Shown here piece by piece: positions 25,759 to 32,684 of a stretch of 64,000 nt of DNA. This DNA comes from Pelagibius sp. Alg239-R121 (GTDB taxonomy: Bacteria > Pseudomonadota > Alphaproteobacteria > Kiloniellales > Kiloniellaceae): assembly GCF_947331435.1 (NCBI RefSeq), contig NZ_CAMZOF010000013.1:1-64000 (forward strand), given 5' to 3'. The notes under the pieces are model-generated. The model saw only the letters and a program-made list of their open reading frames with translations, searched no databases and was not told where the DNA came from. How positions within the stretch are numbered: position 1 is the first letter of the stretch; each line of letters starts with the position of its first letter. The position numbers and the translations under genes are program-made.

Positions 25759-26667
25759 ATGAAGAATTGGGACGACATTCGAATTTTCCTCGCAGTGGTG
25801 CGCGGCGGTTCGGGGGCTGCGGGGGCACGCCTGATGGGAATGGATCAAAGCACCGTCTCCCGGCGTTTAAAAAGCTTTGAAGCAAAGCTGGGCGCGCGTG
25901 TCTTCGAGCGTGGTACCGGTGGAGGCTCTAGTCTGAATGCGGCCGGGCAAAAGCTTTACGAGACCGCTTTACGCATGGAACAGGATGTCATCGAACTGGA
26001 CAGGAGGCTTGCGGGACAGGATCAACAGTTGTCGGGAACCATCCGAATTTCGATTGCCGACAGCCTCTCGAACCATTTGTTGTTTCCCGTGACCGCTTCG
26101 TTCCTGCAACGCTACCCTGGCATTAATCTGCGGATTCGAACGTCTCTCAAAACCCGCTATGACGAGATCTCGCAACGGGGTCTGGAGGCCGACGTCGTCT
26201 TGCGGACTTCAGACAATCCGCCTGAGAATCTGGTTGGCCGGCGGCTGGCGACGGCGGCATTCGCAGCCTATGCGTCACGGGCCTATCTCGAATCCTGTGA
26301 CGGCAGGACGGAACGGATGCTGTGGATGAACCTTGATGACGGGTCTGACGGTCCGGTCTGGCCCAGGCTTGCGCCCGAGATCCCGGATGCGCTCTGCCGA
26401 CTGCGGGTTGATTCCGTGCCCAGTCTCCTTGAAGCCGTGCGTCAGGGTGTCGGCGCGACGATCCTACCGTGTTTTATGGGTGATGCAGACCCGGGTCTGG
26501 CCCGGGTTCCGCCTGCTGAGATCGTCAGCCGGCGGGACTTCTGGCTGTTGACCCATGCGGATCTGCGATACACGGCCCGCATCAGGGCCTTTCTGGATCA
26601 CTTGAACGGAGCCCTGGTGCCCTTTCGGGATCTGGTTGAAGGCCGTAAGCCGCAGCCGGTCATGTGA
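25759..26667 (+). CDS. LysR-family regulator
   Basis: A 302-aa LysR protein. The helix-turn-helix is in NWDDIRIFLAVVRGGSGAAG and MGMDQSTVSRRLKSFEAKLG; the effector domain starts at SGTIRISIADSLSNHLL. It is of the subgroup that begins directly at the HTH. It likely controls the divergent DUF1330 gene via the 9-bp inverted repeat and itself. Confidence 0.9.
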   Translation: MKNWDDIRIFLAVVRGGSGAAGARLMGMDQSTVSRRLKSFEAKLGARVFERGTGGGSSLNAAGQKLYETALRMEQDVIELDRRLAGQDQQLSGTIRISIADSLSNHLLFPVTASFLQRYPGINLRIRTSLKTRYDEISQRGLEADVVLRTSDNPPENLVGRRLATAAFAAYASRAYLESCDGRTERMLWMNLDDGSDGPVWPRLAPEIPDALCRLRVDSVPSLLEAVRQGVGATILPCFMGDADPGLARVPPAEIVSRRDFWLLTHADLRYTARIRAFLDHLNGALVPFRDLVEGRKPQPVM

Positions 26668-26799
26668 GTGCTGGTAGCCTGAGATAGGCTGAACCGCAAA
26701 AGCGGCCGTCCGAGCGCCCCAATAGTATGATTTTCGGTGACTTGCCGGGGGGTAGCGATAAACTGATTCACTACTGGCTTTGTCGTCTATGGCCAGAGC

Positions 26800-26817
26800 A
26801 CCTAACGTCTGTTAGGT
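26800..26817. promoter_or_regulatory. 18-bp palindrome upstream of the thiolase operon
   Basis: ACCTAAC, GTCT, GTTAGGT is a perfect 7-bp inverted repeat about 90 bp before the thiolase start. It looks like a TetR-type operator such as those controlling acyl-CoA pathways. Its trailing TTTT would also allow a weak terminator for the LysR gene upstream. Confidence 0.5.
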
Positions 26818-26905
26818 TTTGGGCAAATTCGGATCATTGGGTACGTGCCACGGTCGCTGCAGACACACCGTCGGGAGCGTGCCTCGCTCGAAGATGGAGG
26901 AAAGC

Positions 26906-28072
26906 ATGACGGCCTGTATTGTGGGTTGGAGCCATACGCCTTTTGGCAAACACGAAGATGACGATGTCGAGTCCCTGATTGCCAAAGTCGCCCTGCAGGC
27001 ACTGGAAGACGCCGAGCTGGGTCCCGACGATGTCGATGAAATTCTGGTGGGTCACTTCAACGAAGGCTTTTCTCCTCAGGCGTTTCCCGCCTCCCTGGTC
27101 TTGCAGACCGACGATCGCTTTCGCTTCAAGCCGGCAACCCGGATTGAGAATGCCTGTGCCACCGGTTCGGCGGCGATCCATCAGGGCATCAAATCGATCG
27201 ACGCCAAGCACGCACGGGTCGTGCTGGTGGTCGGCGTCGAGAAGATGACCGCATTGGCAGGCCGGGAAATCGGCAACACTCTGCTCAAGGCCTCTTATCT
27301 GAAGGAAGACGGGGAGATTGAAGGCGGCTTTGCCGGTGTCTTCGGTTTGATCGCACAGAAGTATTTCCAGAAATACGGCGATCAGTCCGACGCCTTGGCC
27401 GCGATCGCCGCAAAGAACCACAAAAACGGCGCACTGAATCCCTGGGCGCAGATGCGCAAGGATCTGGGATACGACTTCTGCCGCAATGTCTCTGATAAGA
27501 ATCCGATAGTTGCCGGCCCCTTGAAGCGCACCGACTGTTCGCTGGTTTCCGACGGCGCGGCCGCCGTTGTTTTGACGGATGTTGAGACCGCGCTGACCAT
27601 GAAGAAGGCGGTGGTTTTCCGTTCGGCGGTTCAGGTCAACGACTTCCTGCCGCTCAGCAAACGCGATATCACCCTCTTCGAAGGCTGCAAGACCGCATGG
27701 CAGAAGAGTTTCGAGAAAGCCAAGGTCGGCCTGGACGACCTGTCGCTGGTCGAGACCCACGACTGTTTTACGATCGCCGAACTGATCGAATACGAGGCCA
27801 TGGGTTTGGCGCCGGAAGGCCAGGGCGCAATGGCGATCGCCGAAGGCTGGGTTCAAAAGGATGGAAAACTGCCGATCAACGCCTCGGGCGGTTTGAAAAG
27901 CAAAGGCCACCCGATCGGAGCGACCGGCGTATCCATGCACGTTCTCTCGGCGATGCAATTGACCAATACGGCCGGTGACATTCAGATCGACAATGCAAAA
28001 TTGGCTGGAGTCTTCAACATGGGCGGGGCAGCGGTTGCAAACTACGTGTCGATCCTGGAACCTCTGCGTTAA
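26906..28072 (+). CDS. Thiolase / acetyl-CoA acetyltransferase (SCP-x type)
   Basis: A 388-aa thiolase-fold protein. The nucleophilic cysteine lies in RIENACATGSAAIHQGI (residue ~87) and the active-site histidine in INASGGLKSKGHPIGATG. The C-terminal NMGGAAVANYVSILE lacks the second cysteine of classical degradative thiolases, which is usual in SCP-x-like members. It probably cleaves a branched or cyclic 3-ketoacyl-CoA. The start is set by GGAGG nine bases before ATG 26906; the upstream extension is not coding. It is followed by an acyl-CoA synthetase and two DUF296 genes in one operon. Confidence 0.88.
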   Translation: MTACIVGWSHTPFGKHEDDDVESLIAKVALQALEDAELGPDDVDEILVGHFNEGFSPQAFPASLVLQTDDRFRFKPATRIENACATGSAAIHQGIKSIDAKHARVVLVVGVEKMTALAGREIGNTLLKASYLKEDGEIEGGFAGVFGLIAQKYFQKYGDQSDALAAIAAKNHKNGALNPWAQMRKDLGYDFCRNVSDKNPIVAGPLKRTDCSLVSDGAAAVVLTDVETALTMKKAVVFRSAVQVNDFLPLSKRDITLFEGCKTAWQKSFEKAKVGLDDLSLVETHDCFTIAELIEYEAMGLAPEGQGAMAIAEGWVQKDGKLPINASGGLKSKGHPIGATGVSMHVLSAMQLTNTAGDIQIDNAKLAGVFNMGGAAVANYVSILEPLR

Positions 28073-28116
28073 GCGGGCCTGCCGGAGACCAGGGCTGTAT
28101 TGACGAAGGGAAACAG

Positions 28117-29724
28117 GTGAGAGAGACGAATTCCGTCATGAACCTGGGGCATTTTCTGACCCAGGCAGCGCGGCGCTACAGTGACAGGACAGCGCTGGTT
28201 TGGGGGGACGAGTCCTGGAGTTGGGCGGAGCTTGGTGCCCGCGTGGACGCTGTGGCCGCCGGACTGAGCGCGCGCGGCATCGGCAAGGGCGACGTGATTC
28301 TGGTCATCTCCCGCAATTCGAACCAGATGTTCGAATCCATGTGGGCAGCTTTCAAGCTGGGCGCGGTCTGGGTGCCATGCAACTTCAGGCTCACGCCGCC
28401 GGAAGTCGCCTATTTGGGATCGGCGAGTGGTGCCAGGGTGATGCTCTACGAGCCGATTTTCGCCGAGCATGTTGACGCTGTGCGCAGGGAGTCCTCGGGG
28501 CTTGAGCAGGTCATTTCCATCGGGTCTGCGCGCGAAGGCGAACTGGAATATGCGACGCTTGTGTCTGAAAACCTTGGGACGGCTTTTGCCGAGGCCGAGG
28601 TCGAGCATGACGACCCCTGCTGGTACTTCTTTACCTCGGGGACGACAGGACGCTCCAAGGCGGCGGTGCTGACCCACGGCCAGATGTGTTTCGTCGTCAA
28701 CAACTACCTTGCCGATCAGATGCCCGGATTGGGGCCCGATGCGGCGTCTCTCATTGTCGCACCGCTCTCGCACGGTGCGGGCGTCCATGCCATGCCACAG
28801 GTTGCCCGCGGCGCGAAGTCGGTGCTTCTGCCGGGCACCAGCTTTGACGAAGAGGTCGTCTGGCGCCTGATCGAAGAGCATCGCGTCGCAAACATGTTTA
28901 CCGTGCCGACGATTTTGACCCGCATGGTCCGGCACCCTGCCGTCGACCGCTACGACCATTCGTCCCTGCGGCATGTCATCTACGCCGGTGCGCCGATGTA
29001 CCGCGAAGACCAGGTCGCGGCGCTCAAAAAAATTGGCAAGGTCATCGTCCAATATTACGGCCTCGGCGAGGTGACGGGCAGCATCACCTATCTGCCGGCC
29101 GAAATTCATTCGATCGATGATGCGCAAATGCCGGTCGGCAGTGTCGGGTTTGCCCGCAGCGGCATGGAGATCACCATCAAGAGCCTCGAAGGCGAGATCC
29201 TGCCTGCCGATGCGCGCGGCGAAATCTGCGTGCGCGGTCCGGCGGTCTTTGCCGGGTATCTCAACAATCCCGAAGCCAACGCCAAAGTCTTCAAGGAGGG
29301 GTGGTTCCACACCGGCGATCTCGGATATCTGGATGCACGCGGATTTCTCTATCTGACGGGCCGGGCGTCCGACATGTATATTTCGGGCGGCTCGAACGTC
29401 TATCCGCGTGAAGCGGAAGAGGTGCTCCTGACCCATCCAGGCGTGGAGGAAGTCGCGGTCCTGGGGGTGCCCGATCCGAAATGGGGCGAGGCCGGTGTGG
29501 CAGTCGTGGTCAAATCGCCGGCATTTGAAACCAGGGGGCTTTCGGCGGCGGAACTTCTGGGTCATCTGGAAGGGAAGCTCTCGCGCTACAAGCTTCCGCA
29601 AACCTTCGTGTTTTGGGATGAACTGCCGAAATCCGGATACGGCAAGGTGCCCAAACACCTGATTAGAGAGCAGCTCTACGCCCGCGGAGATTTAGCTGCG
29701 GCGAACGGCGGTAAGGAACCATGA
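28117..29724 (+). CDS. Acyl-CoA synthetase / AMP-binding ligase
   Basis: A 535-aa ANL-superfamily ligase that activates a carboxylic acid with ATP and CoA. The P-loop motif is WYFFTSGTTGRSKAAVLTHG and the A5 region is VQYYGLGEVTGSITYLP. A7 is YLTGRASDMYISGGSNVYP, and the C-terminal catalytic lysine lies in LPKSGYGKVPKH. The substrate is unknown but is likely the precursor of the thiolase substrate. The GTG start at 28117 has AAGGGA upstream; ATG 28138 is an alternative. The stop overlaps the next ATG. Confidence 0.9.
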   Translation: MRETNSVMNLGHFLTQAARRYSDRTALVWGDESWSWAELGARVDAVAAGLSARGIGKGDVILVISRNSNQMFESMWAAFKLGAVWVPCNFRLTPPEVAYLGSASGARVMLYEPIFAEHVDAVRRESSGLEQVISIGSAREGELEYATLVSENLGTAFAEAEVEHDDPCWYFFTSGTTGRSKAAVLTHGQMCFVVNNYLADQMPGLGPDAASLIVAPLSHGAGVHAMPQVARGAKSVLLPGTSFDEEVVWRLIEEHRVANMFTVPTILTRMVRHPAVDRYDHSSLRHVIYAGAPMYREDQVAALKKIGKVIVQYYGLGEVTGSITYLPAEIHSIDDAQMPVGSVGFARSGMEITIKSLEGEILPADARGEICVRGPAVFAGYLNNPEANAKVFKEGWFHTGDLGYLDARGFLYLTGRASDMYISGGSNVYPREAEEVLLTHPGVEEVAVLGVPDPKWGEAGVAVVVKSPAFETRGLSAAELLGHLEGKLSRYKLPQTFVFWDELPKSGYGKVPKHLIREQLYARGDLAAANGGKEP

Positions 29725-30284
29725 CGGAATTGTCGCAGAGCATCGAAGGTAAAGCATCGCGCCGCCGCGTCACACAGCCCGGCGCTCCGCTGTCACCCCG
29801 CCGGCTCTGTGTCTGGGCGGAGACGGGGCAGGAGCTGCGGCTTATCCTTCCCGAGGGCGCCGATTTGCTCAAGGACCTCGCCGCTGCGCTGTCAGCCAGA
29901 GGCATCAAAAGCGCGGCGATACAGATGCTTTCCGGCAGCTTCGGCAGGGTAAGCTACTTTACAGGCATGATCGATGCGACAGGGGCGCGGGTCGCGACCT
30001 ATGGCGCGCCGCGTGAACTGAGCGGTCCCGTAATGCTTCTTGGGGCAAATGCCGTCTTCGGGCGCAGCGAGGCCGGCGAGCCTCTGGTTCATTGCCACGC
30101 TGTCATGGTGGATACCGAAGGCCGCGTCCATGGCGGGCACCTGCCTCTGGAGGGCTGTATTCTGGGCACCGAAGGGGCCGTGATCATGATTGCGCCTCTG
30201 GAAGGCGCTGGTTTCGAAGTTTCCTACGACAGCGAGACCAACTACAGCCTGTTTCACCCTACGGCATCGGTACCCGTAAACTGA
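29721..30284 (+). CDS. PPC/DUF296 domain protein (metal-site intact)
   Basis: A 187-aa PCC/DUF296 protein. The family core spans RLILPEGADLLKDLAAAL to VHCHAVMVDTEGRVHGGHL. The HXH plus a later His in GGHL form the presumed metal site of this trimeric family. The first ~30 residues are basic and probably disordered. The biochemical role is unknown. It overlaps the synthetase gene by four bases (ATGA), so it belongs to the acyl-CoA operon. A second, divergent copy follows. Confidence 0.85.
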   Translation: MTELSQSIEGKASRRRVTQPGAPLSPRRLCVWAETGQELRLILPEGADLLKDLAAALSARGIKSAAIQMLSGSFGRVSYFTGMIDATGARVATYGAPRELSGPVMLLGANAVFGRSEAGEPLVHCHAVMVDTEGRVHGGHLPLEGCILGTEGAVIMIAPLEGAGFEVSYDSETNYSLFHPTASVPVN

Positions 30285-30352
30285 CGGCCGCAGGCTCAAG
30301 ATGTACGCGCACCAATGCACAAAAGCCGGTGGCGCAGCTTCAGGGGAAGGAG

Positions 30353-30775
30353 ATGGAAGTGACCGCAACAAGGATCGAGCAGGGGGCTTATGGCCGTTCC
30401 GCGATCATCCGTCTGCGTCCCAACGAGGACCTGGTCGAAGGTGTCGAACAAGCTTGCAGGGAAAACGGGATACTGCACGCGGTTGTCCGTTCCGCGGTGG
30501 GAAGCCTTGTCGACGCGGTGTTGAGTTACGGTGGTGCCGACGATGAACGTACCGTCTCCGCGCGGGGGCCGGGAGTCGAGATTCTCACCCTGGCCGGCGA
30601 GATCGCCCCCGGAGCGGATGGGCATCCCCGGGCAAATCTGCGCGGCACCATTTCGACTCCGGACGCGCGTGTATTAGGAGGCCGGTTTCTCAGCGGGCAG
30701 AATTCAATCTGCATCACCCTCGAGCTGGTTTTGCAGGAATGGTTGCCTGAAACAAAGGCTGCACAACCGCAATAA
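30353..30775 (+). CDS. PPC/DUF296 domain protein (metal-site lost)
   Basis: A 140-aa second DUF296 protein: AIIRLRPNEDLVEGVEQACR, NGILHAVVRSAVGSLVDAVL, EILTLAGEIAP and DARVLGGRFLSGQN. Where the first copy has HCH and GGHL, this one reads ANLRG and GGRF, so the metal ligands are gone. GTG 30359 has AAGGAG at an ideal six-base gap; ATG 30353 is the other choice. Tandem intact and degenerate copies suggest mixed oligomers. Confidence 0.8.
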   Translation: MEVTATRIEQGAYGRSAIIRLRPNEDLVEGVEQACRENGILHAVVRSAVGSLVDAVLSYGGADDERTVSARGPGVEILTLAGEIAPGADGHPRANLRGTISTPDARVLGGRFLSGQNSICITLELVLQEWLPETKAAQPQ

Positions 30776-31072
30776 ATTTGTATACTAACGGATAATATTG
30801 CGCGAATGAACGCAGATACGTGATGTGCTAATCAAAAATTAACCATCGATGTTGTTGATTCATTAAGTTATTAATGACATCGCAGCTGTTCACCTCTGGT
30901 GGAACGGCTGCATGTCTGTGGCGGAAGGCACGGTGTGCGGTTCAAGTGAGCTCTTAAGAGCGTTAACAATACCTTTAGGCTGTTTCGTGTATTTGTATCG
31001 AATGCTTTTGGGTCCTCGTCGTCGGGGCCGTCGATTGGGGGCGAGGGTGTATCTGATGCGAGTGACTGCTTG
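30776..31072. other. Upstream region of the sensor-kinase pair
   Basis: A 297-bp AT-rich gap with no convincing gene. It contains a perfect 12-bp palindrome GCTCTTAAGAGC at 30950-30961 and GTTAAC immediately after. It probably holds the promoter of the two kinases. Confidence 0.5.
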
Positions 31073-32671
31073 ATGTCGATAATCGTCGTTATAGACGATC
31101 GCGTTACCAATCGTCGGGTTCTTGAGAAACTCGCGTCCTCGATTGGCGACAACATCACGGTAAAGGCTTTTGCCGAACCGCAGGCTGCGCTCGAGTGGTC
31201 GAAGAGCAATATCCCCGATCTCGTTGTCACTGATTTCAAGATGCCGAAGATGGACGGCGCCGAGTTCATCCGGCAGTTCAGGGAACTGCCGCCCTGTATC
31301 GATGTGCCGGTGATGGTCGTTACCGCATACGAGGATCAGGCATTTCGTTATGCCGCCCTGGAATCAGGCGCGACCGATTTCCTGCTGAGCCCTGTGGATC
31401 ATCACGAATTCCGGGCCCGCTCGCGGAATCTGCTCAGTCTTCGTGAACATCAAAAGCTCCTGAACGAACGCGCGATCACCCTTGAGCGCCGTTATGAAAA
31501 GGATACCGACCAGCTCGAACGGGCCCTGACGGAAAGTCACGAACGCCTGCTTCTGGTCATCGATGCCGTTCCGGCAATGATTTCCGCGACGACGGCGGGC
31601 GCGCGCTACGCCTTTATGAACAACTATCAGGCTCAGCTCTTCGGTGTCATTCCGGATGAAGCCGTCGGACGCACGGCGATGGAGCTCCTGAACAACGACT
31701 ATGCCCGGAATTCCATCGCTTTGGACGAGCGGGCTTTCGTGACCGGCGAAGCGCCGTCCTTGTTCGAAGAAGAGTTCGTCACGGTCAACAAGGTCAAGCG
31801 TATCTTCCTGACCTCAAAATCCCTGGTCCGGGATTCGGGCGGACAGGTCACCAACATCGTGACTGTGTCGTTCGACATCACCGAGCGGAAGGCCGCAGAA
31901 CAGCAACTGATACACGCCAAAGAACTGGCCGAGGTTGCCAACCGCAGCAAGACCGAGTTCCTGGCAAACATGAGCCACGAACTGCGGACACCTTTGAACG
32001 CCATTATCGGCTACGCCCAGGTGATCGGCACCGAGTTGCTCGGTCCGGTCGGGAACGATAAATACGGCGATTACGCGCGAAACATCGAGGAAAGTGGAAG
32101 CCTGCTGCTGCACATCATCAAGGACATCCTCGATGTCTCGATGATCGAGGCGGGAACCATTGAGCTGCATGAAGAGCCTGTCGATCTGGCGACGCTGGTG
32201 GATGACGTCTTGCGTCTTGCCGAGGAACGGGCCGCCGCTGCACGCATTGCGATCCGGACGGAAATTGAGCCGGACGTCCCGCTCCTGACCGTCGACCCGG
32301 TCAAGGTTAAGCAGATCCTGCTTAATCTTGTGGTCAATGCGCTCAAGTTCACGCTCGTAGCCGGACAGGTCACGGTGGCGGTGCGCCGGGCGGGTGACGG
32401 GGTTGAAATCGCGGTAACCGACAATGGCGTCGGCATGACATCCGAGGAAATCAAAGTTGCCGTGACCCGCTTCGGACGCTTGAGAAATTCAGAGACTCAG
32501 GCCGTTCCTGGTACTGGTCTCGGGTTGCCGCTCTCGATCGATCTGACCGAGCTGCATGGCGGCAGGTTGGAGATTGAGAGTGAAAAGGGAGTAGGCACAA
32601 CGATTATCGTTCTGTTCCCCCACGATAGAATTATGGAAGAGCCGCCGGACGAGTTGAGCGTTGGCGGCTGA
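31073..32671 (+). CDS. REC-PAS-histidine kinase
   Basis: A 532-aa soluble kinase with an N-terminal receiver domain (acidic pocket IDD at ~8, phospho-Asp ~54 in VVTDFKMPKMDG, Lys replaced around LSPVD), a coiled-coil linker, a PAS domain at ~165-275, HisKA (NMSHELRTPLNAIIGYA, His ~302) and HATPase_c (NALKF, DNGVGM, GTGLGLPLSI). The receiver lacks the conserved KP lysine, reading LLSPVDHHEF, so signalling by phosphorylation there is uncertain. The frame opens with TTG directly before ATG. It ends 13 bp before the hybrid kinase gene, so both are co-transcribed. Confidence 0.9.
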   Translation: MSIIVVIDDRVTNRRVLEKLASSIGDNITVKAFAEPQAALEWSKSNIPDLVVTDFKMPKMDGAEFIRQFRELPPCIDVPVMVVTAYEDQAFRYAALESGATDFLLSPVDHHEFRARSRNLLSLREHQKLLNERAITLERRYEKDTDQLERALTESHERLLLVIDAVPAMISATTAGARYAFMNNYQAQLFGVIPDEAVGRTAMELLNNDYARNSIALDERAFVTGEAPSLFEEEFVTVNKVKRIFLTSKSLVRDSGGQVTNIVTVSFDITERKAAEQQLIHAKELAEVANRSKTEFLANMSHELRTPLNAIIGYAQVIGTELLGPVGNDKYGDYARNIEESGSLLLHIIKDILDVSMIEAGTIELHEEPVDLATLVDDVLRLAEERAAAARIAIRTEIEPDVPLLTVDPVKVKQILLNLVVNALKFTLVAGQVTVAVRRAGDGVEIAVTDNGVGMTSEEIKVAVTRFGRLRNSETQAVPGTGLGLPLSIDLTELHGGRLEIESEKGVGTTIIVLFPHDRIMEEPPDELSVGG

Positions 32672-32684
32672 AAAAGTCCGCTAG

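Noticed and set aside
28069-29658. 529-aa minus-strand open frame
   Set aside because: It is a mirror frame of the acyl-CoA synthetase with no recognisable domain, caused by high GC and codon bias.
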